Positions 38,747 through 50,300 of a stretch of DNA of 64,000 nt are shown piece by piece. Each line of letters opens with the position of its first letter. Position 1 is the first letter of the stretch. A model generated the notes under the pieces. The model ran no database searches, was not told the origin of the DNA, and worked only from the letters and a program-made list of their open reading frames with translations. The stretch spans positions 97,855,470-97,919,469 of the forward strand of contig OW121848.1 of assembly GCA_933228895.1 (NCBI GenBank), in the 5' to 3' direction. This DNA comes from Platycnemis pennipes. Taxonomy: Eukaryota > Arthropoda > Insecta > Odonata > Platycnemididae. Position numbers and translations under genes: made by a program.

Positions 38747-39747
38747 GTATGTTTGTCTTAGTTACTTGAGGTACATCATGATTTGGATTCCAGAAGTGAT
38801 CCAAACATGGTGCAGTCATTAAACTCTAATATTGACTCAAAACTATCGGTTGGAAAGTCATGTGAACTGATTACCAGCACCAATCAAAGCTTTTCTTTTA
38901 TGCATATGTCGAAGTAAAGGATTGTGTATATTTCGATGGTCTTTTATTTTTAACTGTTTGCTGTGCATTGGCAGAGGAAGTAAGGATGTAGGAAGTATTA
39001 TGTTATTGTATTGTAAGGGTTTTTACATTAACCTTCAAGTTAACTTAATTATTCCCTAACTCACCATTTTATAATAATGTTGGGCCCATTCATTAGAAAA
39101 TTAGCTATCTATTAGGAATAATTGAAATAATTCCATTACATTTTAGTTTCATCATCATCATCATCGGTCAACAATCCTAGGATTGGTTTGACGCAGCCCT
39201 CCACTCGATTCTTCTATCGGCCAGCCTCTTCATATTGACGTAGCTCCTTTCTTTTACATCCTTCACAACTTGCTCCATATACCTCTTATGAGGCCTGCCT
39301 TTTCCATTCTTCCCGTTCACTTTTCCCTCGACGATGGTCTTCATCAGGCCATCGTGTCTTAAGATGTGGCCTATTAAGTTGACATTTTAGTTTAGTTAAA
39401 AATAAATACAATGAATTGATGAAAATGTTATTCATTCAAGAGTATTTCGAATCCCCATCAAGGGGTATGTAAGAAGATTGGTCATGATTTTGTCTTTGTT
39501 TGAATGTCCATATGCCTTCACATCCTTTCACTGACAATATGGAGATGACATATATTTCCACTCGTTCCTGTGGAGTGTTAAGGAAATAACTTTTAAAGCA
39601 CCAGAGGGTATGAGAAACCAGACTGGAATAAAAATGATATCAATGGTATTTTTATCTTTTTAAACTTGATGCAATGGCCAGTGTCATCATGATGATGCTT
39701 TTGTTTGTTTGGCCGTCAGTAAGCTCACTTGAGATGTCTTATTTTAG
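38747..39747 (+). other. osa intron with a precisely bounded LINE insertion
   Basis: 1.0-kb intron; the insertion at 39150-39381 is the only recognisable content. Confidence 0.75.
39150..39381 (-). mobile_element. 5'-truncated non-LTR retrotransposon with 12-bp target duplication (copy 2)
   Basis: ACATTTTAGTTT occurs immediately left (39138-39149) and right (39382-39393) of a 232-bp insert. The minus strand reads LIGHILRHDGLMKTIVEGKV, then NGKNGKGRPHKRYMEQVVKD and NMKRLADRRIEWRAASNQS, and ends with an (ATG)n tail, seen as ATCATCATCATCATC at the left. The intact frame and perfect duplication make this the youngest copy. The structure (5' truncation, simple-repeat 3' tail, duplication) is the mark of target-primed reverse transcription. 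Confidence 0.9.
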
Positions 39748-39998
39748 GTTGGTCTAATAATAGCCAGTATAGAGGGCCATATCCACAGTCAGCCCCTGGT
39801 GGCCCTCCACCTCCTGGTCCTCCTCAGCAATGGGGTCAGGGTCCTCCCCGGCCTGCCCCTGTGGGAGGCCCTCCAGTAGCTGGTCAACAACCACCACAGC
39901 AGCCACCATCTCAACCAACACCTCCAACAAACAATCAATGGGACCAACATAGATATCCACCGGGAAATCAGCAATCGCCTTATCAGACCAACCAGCAG
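39748..39998 (+). CDS. osa: osa exon, NQWDQHRYPP segment
   Basis: Phase 1 to phase 0 (251 nt). It encodes WSNNSQYRGPYPQSAPGG, a PPGPPQQWGQGPP run and NNQWDQHRYPPGNQQ. QWDQHRYPP is shared with Drosophila Osa. The acceptor is TTATTTTAG and the donor GTGAGA. Confidence 0.93.
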
Positions 39999-41925
39999 GT
40001 GAGAAATTTTTCTCTTTTTTTAGTTATGTGAGTACGTGCTATAATCTAAATCTTATTGAATACATATAATAAGTGCTCATTATTGGTCTGAATCATTTAG
40101 AGCAATGCATGAATAATAATGCTGAACTTAGTTCCGCCCCTGATTTGTTGGCTTTATATTAGTTAATTTTTTTGCGAGCGCAATCATGTAGAAGCTGTTT
40201 ATGTGGTTAGTATGCCTTTCATCATTGTAAATGGAAGAACGAATAATACTTATTGCATAATGATTGAATGTTTTACTGAAGTCACTCCAGTTCAATGGTT
40301 TTTAAAGGAAGTTTGACTAACTTCTGTATTTTTCATATTTTATCTAGGGTGGGATTTAGTTCATGATGAATGATTTGAGTTTTTTGTGTTGATTAATGGA
40401 ATACTGTTCAGGGAAAAGAGATCTTAATCATAATATATTTCTTGATTCTTGACATGTTGTAATACATCAATGGATGAAGTGAAAAATATATGCATCCAGT
40501 ACAATACAATATTATAATAGTCCTGTGATTTTTCATGAGTAGAAAAGAGGATAAGTCAGTAAATCAACACAGAAATTAAGTTTAAGCAAAATTTTCAGGG
40601 TTATTTAGATTATCTCACCTTTCATGTTATAATTTAGACATTCTTTAGTACTTGTGCTTAAAGAAAGTGACTACCCTGAGTCAGATTTTATTTCTCTTTT
40701 TGCTATAGTTATGAACTCCCCAAACTTAATCCTCTGAGATTATCTGAGGCTGAAAAGATCTCATGATTTTTATGAATCTTTTTAGAGGTTAGATGGTATA
40801 AGGAAAAGTTAATGTCTCGCCCTAATTAAGAACTTTTTTATTATTTTACTTTTGGTAGCAGTGCACATTATCGTAATGTCCTATTGCAAATTACTGTACC
40901 CATTACTACAAAATTACCAGCAAATTGTCTGGTACTGTTCTCATCTCACATTTCAGTCACTATCAACCCTCACTAGCCTCACTCATATTTGCTCTCTTTA
41001 ATTAATGAATCCCATTTGAAAAATGTAGCCATGCAGCAAGTGCAGCAAGTTTATGATGTATCATTCATGTAATTATGGAAAGTATTGGTATTACTTGGAT
41101 TCTGATGATTGCGTAGGTAATTGATCTGTGATATAGAGTTATATTCCTTGGGTTTGCGGAGGAGAAAAATTATACAACACACTACCACCCTATTGTCTAT
41201 TTGTGGGAATTCATTGAATAAGTTTTTTGGGCAGAATGAGTAAATGTGATGTTACTCATTCTCTGCAATCCTGCATATACACTTAGTGTCATAATAAAAC
41301 TGGAATAATCTGAAATATGTTGTTATTCTGTCGAGTTCAATATTTTGTGTCTTATATCATTTCAAAATTTTCTTTGCTACCTTAACCAGAAATAGTAGTC
41401 ATCATTGGTAGATGCTTCTCATATTTATTATTTGTGTTCTGTTGTATGGGTTATGTCCGTATTGGAACCCTTGCTAATATAGTCTCCCAGCTTTTGTAAA
41501 TGTAGTGTGTTGTATGCTGCTTTTTATTGTTTATGGGTTGTCCTAGATCAATGAGGCTATAATTTAAAAACATTGTATTGTTATCCCTGAAAGTTATCCC
41601 TAGTTTTTTTCCAAATTCAGTTTCTATATAGTGAGTGAATAATTTGGTTATAGAAAATTTATTAGCATGTAATTATTAAATTTATTCACTTCTTGTTTAT
41701 TGATTTTAATTTATACTTTGATCAAGAGATCCATGTTGTAACACTGATTCTTTAATTTATTGAAATAAAAAAATTGTCGATAAATCTTGGGGAAAAAATT
41801 AGTGCTATTAAAATTAGTGATTTTCTTTTTCAACTGTCAGCTTACATTTTCAAAGTGAGCTGATAAAAGTGTATTGGGGTGGAATCACAAGGCAAAAGAA
41901 AGTGTAAAATAGTGAGTATGGCATA

Positions 41926-43398
41926 TAGTGAGAGTCTCGCAATAACGAGTGATTGGCAATGTACCATCAAAAGACCATGATTAACATGTAAAAGAAAACG
42001 GATATAGTGAGGCCAAGAAGGTCCTGCCATGGTACACGCTCGGTATTACGAGCGATATTTCTTGAGGACGGTGCCATGCAAAGTACAAATTAATGCATGG
42101 TATTTATCTTTAGTAGCATTATTAGTGTACTACAACTTAGAATACAAGATTTGTGCCATCTCTACATTATTTAAAGTCCAATGAAGTCCAGGCACTGATG
42201 ATTTACAGCCCGCCCTGGTGTATATTGCGCACGCTCGCACTTTTTAGTTGTTCTTTTATTAAGCCAAGTTCACATAGGAGCGGAATGGTCATTAGATGGA
42301 CTAGCAGTAAAGCATTAACCAAAACACACGACAGCAGAGAGCGGTGATGTGGTTAAGGGACGGAGTTCAGCCCGCCTGCCTTCGCCATCCCGCCTCCACC
42401 CGCTCGTTCCCGCCATTCCGCCCGCCCGTTAGTTCCCGCCCCTCTGCTCGTTCCTGCCCCTATACTGAAGCAGAAGACGCTTGAATATTTTTTCAGCCAG
42501 GAATAGAAATTTAAAGTACTGTACTGTTAATGTGAAGCGTGTGTATGTGTGATACCTAAGGTCTGACGCTTGTTTTGTTATGCTCTTTATTCTCGCGACA
42601 AAGTCGTCCAAGTTTTCGTTGCCAAAGAATTATTAATTTTCTTATAATTTTACAATTCATATATCCTGGTTTCGATTATTTTTTCCTGCTAGCAAAAATA
42701 ATGGGAATACTTATGTTTTCTGGTAAAGTTGTTATTTGTACATATTTTTAAATGTTTTCATAAATATTGCCAGGGCCAATTTTATGCGAATAATTAAAAT
42801 TTATCCGGTTCAACAATTTTTATTTTGTGATTCCTGAATTCAAAGATACACAATTTTAAGTGAATGTATCAATAATTCTCGGCAATAGTATTTCATGCGA
42901 GTTACCTCCATTAACTCTAGATCCTCCAGATAGCAGCACTAGTACGACACACAATGTGCAGCGCAACCTACAGAGGCATTTGCTTGAGTAAATAAATTCT
43001 CACTGCAACTAATTTTCGAGAGATAACTAAATGTGAATATCAATAAAGGCTAGAAATAGGTCATTATGCAAGAAATATTTTTGACCGCCGAAAATGCCGG
43101 CGAGTCATTACAACTTTCGTAACCAATGGACGTACTGGTTAACACTAGAAGGCTTCAGCAAAGTGTAAATTATTGTTTTGGAAAATTTAAATTGCAAAAT
43201 GATCGATGAATAAGCAATTTCACCAGAAAACGGCTCTTCTACCTGTTTCTAATATCATGGTAACAAAAGAAAAATGGAAAGTATGAACAACTGTGAGAAT
43301 TGAGAGGCTTAATGCAGCACCTTCAGATATAACGAGCGCTCGGTATAGCGAGTGATTACTCGGCCATTGGGAGCACTTGTTATACCAAGCTTCCACTG
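41926..43398. mobile_element. Tigger/pogo-like DNA transposon remnant, TA target site
   Basis: The right end reads, in reverse complement, CAGTGGAAGCTTGGTATAAC followed by AAGTG, with TA just outside (43399-43400). The left end TAGTGAGAGTCTCGCAATAA followed by CGAGTG matches at roughly 70 per cent, with TA at 41924-41925. Inside both ends are further inverted blocks of the GCTCGGTATAACGAGCG type (42040-42056; 43330-43360), as in Tigger-type elements. About 1.47 kb and no transposase frame, so non-autonomous or decayed. The left boundary is less certain than the right. Confidence 0.65.
42348..42465. repeat. GC-rich imperfect minisatellite inside the Tigger-like element
   Basis: Repeats of the type CCCGCC/CGCTCGTTCCCGCC (e.g. 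CCCGCCATTCCGCCCGCCCG) form a sharp island of C-rich DNA in AT-rich surroundings. No coding potential was recognised. Confidence 0.6.
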
Positions 43399-45387
43399 TA
43401 TAGTCTAGCCTTTTTTGCTTAGTGCCTTACCCCAGGAGAATTGATGAGGTAGATTACTCATAATTATTCTTAGTAGTTCCAAAACTATTCAATAATAAAG
43501 GTGGAAAAATCACTCCCTAAGCTAGAAATCTAGTATTATGATGGATCACCACTGGCCCATTAGGTGGGAGCTTATTATTGAAATGAATCTTCCATTTTCT
43601 GCTCATAATTGGGGAAATAAAGTTATATAAACTGGTAAACTAATGAATCTGGTTAAAGATGTCATTAATGGGAATTAAATTTTTCTGCTTCACAAGAGAT
43701 TAAGGAAATGGGATGGATGGGTAGTATCCATCTCTTTGGGCAAGAAACTTTCATGCATGCTGTGTATTTTAGAGTTGTCAAGAAGATATGTAATGAGCCA
43801 TTAAAAAGTGACTGAAGCAGACCTCTAGACTCCTAAAATATCAATCCAGGAAGTCCTTAGGAAGAATCTTAATGCTGCTTATCCTAATTGACACATAAGG
43901 CACTTTTTTGGATCATGCATCACCTTTTCCATTACAAAGAAGCCCTGAGTCTTTTGAGTATACAGGTGATACATATTTTGTGTGCAAGGCTATTCTGCAG
44001 CCACAAGGTTTGACTTAGTCATGAAATGTCCAGCCTCGTGCCACTTTTGCTAACTTAACAACATAATTTTTTTGAAACCTTGCTGATGAATGGAATTGAA
44101 ATGAATGTCCAAGAGTCATTGTGTGCAAATGGATGGAGATTTTGTTAAAAAAATCAGTTGACTTAATTATGGTTGAATGTCACCTCCTTATTTTCATTTT
44201 TGGTGGAATGGCGTGTTGCATAACTTTCATAAGTTTTTCCTTCTGTTGATGAAGATTATACCTGAATTTAGAAAATTGTTCTTCTCCATTCTGTTGGTTT
44301 TACAATTTATATCCAATCCTAATATTCTTTATTTTGATGCTATGATTTTATGTGCCACTTTGTGCTATAACGATAAGTTTTCTAGAAAATCTTAGGGATG
44401 AATTCTTACTGAAGATAGGTTGAATCCGATGCTCGAATCAAATTCAAAGGGTTCTTGAATGAAAATCAAATTGCCTTGTACAAAATTCATTTAACTATTC
44501 TTCTTACTTTCCATGCGCTATACAAAAATGTACATGGAACTGAGTTAAAAACTTAATTTTCAGTCTGTCTTAAAAACAAAAACTACATTGAAAAAATTAA
44601 GTTAGCTTCCTGAAGTTGCACGAAAATATGTAGTTTTACATATTTTTTCAGAATTCACAACTAGCTTATAAAACTGCCACTTTTGAAAATTTTGAATGGG
44701 AAAGGAATTTTATGAAACACATAAATACATGCCTCTAATTGAGTAATGTCCAAATTTTATTAAGAAAAACCAACATTTTGGGTGTTATCAGCCATGTTTT
44801 CTGTCGCACACTAAGCCAGCGGTACTAAATAGTCTCTCTCTTAGAGGTCTTTGATGATCAAAAAAACAGGTGTATATCAACTGGTACTTAAACAACAGTT
44901 TGCTTGCAAGCCCAGTATGACGACCATTGCTGATATGGTCAACATGAGTTGTAATTGTCAATTGTTATTTAAAACATATCTTAGTGATAAACAATTAATC
45001 GAAAGGAAAAAATTATTGGAAGCCATTCTAAATCATCGAAATAAATTGGAATGAAAAAATGGATGGTTAAAATAGAGATGGTTGTCCTTCAGTTAAAAGC
45101 TGAAATGATTGCAGGAACTTAAAAAAACAGCATTTTTCAAATCATGGAATCTATGATTGAATCCTGGAATCCATTGAGATTCAATGGATTCAGGGGTTAA
45201 GTGGATACAAGAACTCCCTCCTAATTCTCGTTTTCAATTTATGATTAGGCCACCTTGTAAAAATATGAATTAGAGGGGTGGGCGGGGTCCTTCTAGAGTC
45301 CCCCTGGCACTTAGATCTCTTTAGATTCATTGTGCCAACCCACATTTAACCTAGCCAGCCACTCGAATACGGGACAAGAGCATCACT

Positions 45388-45482
45388 GTATGGAGGAGGG
45401 TCACTCATCCAACTGCTGTCTGGGCCCAACGTTGCTTAACTTCGGTGATCTCACGGGAACTGGTGTGTCAACGTGGCTAGGC
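45388..45482 (-). repeat. 5S rRNA-derived sequence (5S-headed SINE or 5S pseudogene)
   Basis: The minus strand carries CACGTTGACACACCAGTTCC, GATCACCGAAGTTAAGCAAC, GTTGGGCCC and TTGGATGAGTGAC. These align in order with animal 5S rRNA, including the A-box, intermediate and C-box parts of its internal polymerase III promoter. The 5' first ~12 and the 3' last ~20 positions of 5S do not match. Sequence unlike 5S (about 45275-45387) continues in the transcribed direction until the GC-rich segment ends, as a SINE body would. It is not a functional 5S gene because its 3' stem is missing. The SINE interpretation is inference. Confidence 0.75.
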
Positions 45483-45819
45483 CCTTGCCCATTAGGTCAC
45501 CTTAATGAGAATCGCCATGCAGTAGATAGTTTTGGGATTGTATCCCAGTTTCAGTACTTTTCGTTTTTTACACCATGTGGTAAAATTATTTTTCCTGTTT
45601 TTCTTGTTGATTGTGTGGAAAGGGGCAAAAATGTTTCATCAGTGTTATCATATGGGTCTCTTGATGTCTGTACTGGCACTTTGATTTGGTGGCTTTTTTA
45701 CTTTTGAAGAGAGCCTTATGGTAATAAAGCATGGAATGCAAAAATTAATGTTTTGATGATTTGCTGGGATTTTTGCTACCTCACAATGTAAGTGGGTCCT
45801 ACCTCTTGCCACGGGCCAG

Positions 45820-45969
45820 TCTCAACAGCAGCAGCAGTGGGTCCCCTCGATGCCAGCCCCCGGCATAGGCCAGAGTTCTCCATTGCGGCCGCCCCTGGGA
45901 CCCATGAGGCCTCCGTACCGCCCTGATGCGAAGGGCACTTTTCCAATGCCACCTCCTTCTGGCATGAAG
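45820..45969 (+). CDS. osa: osa exon, SPLRPPLGPMRPPYRPD segment
   Basis: A phase 0-0 exon of 150 nt. It encodes SQQQQQWVPSMPAPGIGQSS, PLRPPLGPMRPPYRPDAKG and FPMPPPSGMK. Drosophila Osa has GIAPPGSPLRPPSGPG here. The acceptor is CGGGCCAG after CCTACCTCTTGCC, the donor GTCTGT. Phase 0 on both sides agrees with neighbours. The short Gln run is coded by CAA/CAG and may vary in length. Confidence 0.85.
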
Positions 45970-47037
45970 GTCTGTTAATAAATTTATTTTTCTAGGATAG
46001 TGCTTCGCCTTCTATTCTGTCTCAAATCTTTCTCTCTTTATCAGTCTTTTTTTCTCTGGCCTTCTGCTTTACAAGTCTTATTTGCTAACCAACTTTCTTT
46101 CTCATGTCTATTAACATGCTTGTTGCCTTTTGTGGCACACTGGCTCTATTTTATTTTTATAATGCTAAGATGGACAGTCTCTCTGCACAATAGTCCTCCA
46201 ATGTGTCCCTTTTCTTGCTTTCATCTTTGTTTAGATATTTAATGGTGGTATTATAGATCGATAATGTGTCCTAACCTGTTCATAAAAGGTTATACATTGG
46301 ATATACTTTGATTTATTTTTCCATTCGAGCACTTAGCTAATATATGTTGGTAGCTTTGAGGTAACAACATGTCACTTGATGAAAAAAAGGTGTTAGTGTT
46401 TGTTTTTCATTTCTTTCCTAATTAATAATGTGCTATGCCTCAAATGAGGAGTGTCCTGGCCTATGTTGATGTAAACATTTTAATCCTTCATTTATGTTTT
46501 CTGAGAAATAATATGGTGACTGTATAAGAGGGTGTGGAGTTAATTTTACACTGATCAGAGGTGGAGAGGTTTTCGTAGTAACTTCTCATATTTTTGATAG
46601 GTGAGCTGTCACCATATGATTTCATATGTGTAAATTAACTGGGATTTGCATTTGGGTTGTTGGAGTGATTTCAATGTGATATTTTGGGAATGTTTCTCTA
46701 GTCTGAAATTTAGTATTTCTCTGGTGTAAAACCTTTTTTTCAATCAGCCTTGTTTCGAAGTAATTACTCAATGTCATTGAAGTTAGTTAACTCATCAGCT
46801 GCACATAGGGATGTATATAACATATTCAAACTGAATTGATGGTCATGAAAGATGCTCTGCTGGTTTTGGATGATGCAAGCCAGGCCAAATGGTTTAAGGG
46901 GCTTAGAGGTTTCTGTGGCCCTAGCAGTGAGGCCGTCACTTTGGGTTCACAATGAGTGTTCCCATTTAAAACGGTTGAAGGCATTTTACTACATTGCCCC
47001 ATCCGTGCACCACTCCCACCATTGCCACCATATCCAG
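45970..47037 (+). other. osa intron, 1.1 kb
   Basis: Intron with no recognised element. The last ~180 bases are more GC-rich and open in the exon's frame (from 46852), but the CCATATCCAG acceptor at 47037 gives the best boundary. Confidence 0.65.
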
Positions 47038-47349
47038 GGGCCACCTGGGTCTGCTGGGGGTTACGTTGGGGGCCCCTCCCCTCAGCCCCTTCCTCCCCAA
47101 CCCCTACACCCCCACCAACAGCCGCCTCCACCTCAGCCGGGACAGGCCACGACTGCCCCCACATCAGTGGCACAGCTGCAAGCTCCACCTCTCCCTGCGG
47201 GTCCACAGCCAAGACAGCAGGGGGCCACGGTGGCCCCGCCATCATCACTGCAGGCCCAACCGCCCCTCTCGCAGGCGCCCCCACCCCCATCATCACTGGC
47301 ACCTCCGGCAGCCACCTTAACCCCTCACCAGCACCAACAGCACCAGCAG
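47038..47349 (+). CDS. osa: osa exon, Pro/Gln/His-rich low-complexity segment
   Basis: A phase 0-0 exon of 312 nt. It encodes GPPGSAGGYVGGPSPQPLPP, then long Pro/Gln/Ala runs (PPPPQPGQATTAPTSVAQLQ) and ends HQHQQHQQ. The Drosophila counterpart is a similar HPHPHQHPQHQ run. The acceptor is CCATATCCAG and the donor GTAGGG. Composition rather than specific residues supports it. The frame stays open 186 nt past the donor (to 47535), so an extended form cannot be excluded. Confidence 0.8.
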
Positions 47350-50300
47350 GTAGGGAGAGGCCGCCGTTGGCCGGGGCACCTCCCGTGGCACTCGTCCGGG
47401 GGGGTCATCTTTCTCAAAAACCCCACACTTCCCCTTCCATTTCTGTGCTGCAAGGGATGTCCTTTCAAATGGGCATCCGTCTGTGGCAGGGATGGGGAGT
47501 GGTCAACCCCCGTGCCATGGCAGTGTAGTTGGTAAATGCTGTGGAATGGCTGGCTGCATTGTGCGTAACGTCTGGTCAAGGTCCTTTGGTGTGCACCAAG
47601 GCATTGTAGTGGCTGTTGACGCGACCTGTAGGCTTTCAATGAGGCTCGCTCGCCCCATCTTTATGAGCTACTAAAAATGATGCCATTGCTTACACTCATC
47701 CATTGGAAACCTGAGGTCTCGGCATATGTTGATTTTGGCTTAATTAACCTAAGGCTTCATTTGTTCTTTGTGCTTGGACTAACTTGACATTCTTGGTGTA
47801 TACATGTCAGTTACTCATCCCTGATGAGTCATTGAAAATTCTGTATTTTTGTATTGACTCATTTTTAAACTTACACCTACGGCCTGTGGCTCCCTCTGGT
47901 CCCTGAAAGCCACTCCTGCATCTCCCCCTGTTTTATTTGTCCAGTGACTCTGTATGCATTGGGAATGAATCTTTTTAACCTAATGGTGCAGATATGTGTG
48001 TTCATTGTTGTGGATGTCAGATGAAGGAAAGGAAATTGTGTCTGCCTGCGCACTTAATATTCCTTCCCTGCCAGGCATGGTTTTGCTGTTTGGCTTGTCT
48101 TGCCTCAACCTCTTCTTTTGTTCAAGATATTTTTCTCGTATTTTCTGTAACATTTTGACTTTTTTATCCATGGTGTTGGTAGATGCTTTTCTAAAGCAGA
48201 GGAACTCCTTTGCTTTGCCATTTGAATTTTAGTTTTAAAGGTTGATCCAGGCTTTAATCAGTTTTGTGTTAACACATTTGAAAGATTCTTTTGATGTTCA
48301 GCCATCTTTCATGGGCAACATTATTGATGAGTTATGCTTCTAACTCAGAATTCATAAGATCTTCATGACTTGTACATTATTATGTTCTCTAGTCTTCCTA
48401 AAACCGAACAATCAGTATTACTAATGAGCAATAAATGCTTCAGAATTTAAAGTCTAACTCGGGAAATTTGCATCCATTGCCTGTGAAAGTGTTTTGCATA
48501 TAGAAATCTTGTTGAAAAGCCTCTTGCTCTTAAAGAGCTAATACAGTATTTATTCTGTTTTCCATCCTTGCCTAAGGCATGTGCACTGCTATTAGTCTTT
48601 TTCCATTTTTAACTGAAATATTTGTAACTTTTTTGTAAGACTTAGGTGCCTGGATTTCTTTGACCTAGAAGCTTTTCCAAAGTAATTGGAATGCTGTAAA
48701 GAAACTAATAATTTACTTTCAGTTTATTTGATGTACAACTTAACGGATGCTGAGAATAATAGGTTGAATTTAGTATTTAGAAGATATTTATATTTTGTCG
48801 TTTGATTTAAAAATTCTAATTATGAGTAGTATGAGAGAGAATTGATTGGTGCTTATAATTAAAACAGTGTTGAATTATCATAGAATAACTGGATAATAAA
48901 GTTAAACTGGTAATCTTACTTGCAAAGTTACTCTTTCAACTGTTTTGAAACCATTTATGAGAAAGTTTATAGTAAAATGGTATTTATAAATAAAAAAAGT
49001 GGAAGTTTCAATTGTGACTTCCTTCATTAAGCTTAAGAGTATCATATGATGCACATATGTTCATTTTTGCTGACTCTACAGTTCATTTATTTGACTTCTA
49101 AAACAGCATCCAAGGTGCTTATACTGGGTTCAATAAATGGAATGAATTAATAATAGATAAGCAGTAGCAAGCAACATAAATGAAATATGTACAAGAAGTT
49201 TGATTAGTAGTTATGAATACTGAAATTTTATTCCGTTTAAAGATTCGATGATTGATTCTACTTGGGATTGAGTATTTCATCCTAACCTTGACCTGTGTTA
49301 GAAATTATTTATGAGAAGACATAAATTAAATTTTTTAATTTCACAATACATGATGTAAAGGTGTGAGAAATATTTAAAAATTATGATCATCTTGTTGACT
49401 TTTCACATCCATATGAACATTCTTTTGTGCAGTTTTTAAAAATCCTCAGTTGATCATTGCTCCCAATTTATATGAAACGTTGCTTTTCGATGAAATGGAC
49501 ATCGAAATGACCTTGACATTTTATGTTAGACTCCAATTTTATTCTGAGACTATTCATTGGAACAATAATATTGTTCATATTAGGGTAGGTTGGGTTTTGT
49601 ATTATTTCAAATTGGATTTTATAATGGTAGGCAATTATTTAAAAATTCCTGTTGTTTAATGCAGAGTAATTAATTTTTTCATGGTGAGCATTGGCTTTCA
49701 AAGAAAGGTCCCTATGAAATTAGTATGTTGTGATGTAATTTAATAAAATTTAAAGTACCATCCTTGCTGGACCTTCATCATAAATAATTTTGGTGTATAG
49801 GGTAGTTTCCTAGCCATAAAAGCCAAAAAGGGTGTATATCTTGACTCTGAAAATAAAAAAATGAAATAATTACATTTATAAGTTAAAGCCACCCCTCTCT
49901 TTGTAGGAATGTAAGCATCTTTTATTATATTGCCATACTGGGAGAGTGAACAATATGTATTGTGGTACAGGAAAGTGATTGATCATTGTTGTGCAAGAAT
50001 GTAATTTCCTCATGCAATTACATTCCATTGGAATTTTCATTTGTATTTATTTAGCGAATTTACCTTTTGGTGATGACTGCAATATGCTTTACTAAGGATA
50101 TTTCATCAGTCTTAACAGGATTACTGTGTGAATATCAATGTTTTAATTTTATTCCCACTATGGTCATCGTGTTGAGGAAACGGTGATTTGCGAATGTAGG
50201 TTATTGTATAGGAAAGATGAATTCAGTGTATTGATATAGGATGGGAATTTTCAACTTCAGAGCCTAGCAGGTATAAGTCTAAATGCACACCAGGTGTAAC

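Larger units (their letters stand above)
39999..45819 (+). other. osa intron, 5.8 kb, with a Tigger-like element and a 5S-derived element
   Basis: Largest intron downstream of the ARID exons. Recognisable content: 41926-43398 (Tigger/pogo-like transposon) and about 45275-45510 (5S rRNA-derived SINE-like unit). Elsewhere AT-rich with no exon seen. The 67-codon frame at 44851-45054 is not recognised. Confidence 0.7.

Noticed and set aside
44851..45054. 67-codon frame with a natural-looking composition
   Set aside because: Not recognised; no splice or transposon context strong enough to call it.
45330..45707. 125-codon plus-strand frame
   Set aside because: It is the antisense of the 5S-derived element and so not a coding exon.
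46826..47302. 158-codon minus-strand frame
   Set aside because: Shadow of the Pro/Gln-rich osa exon.
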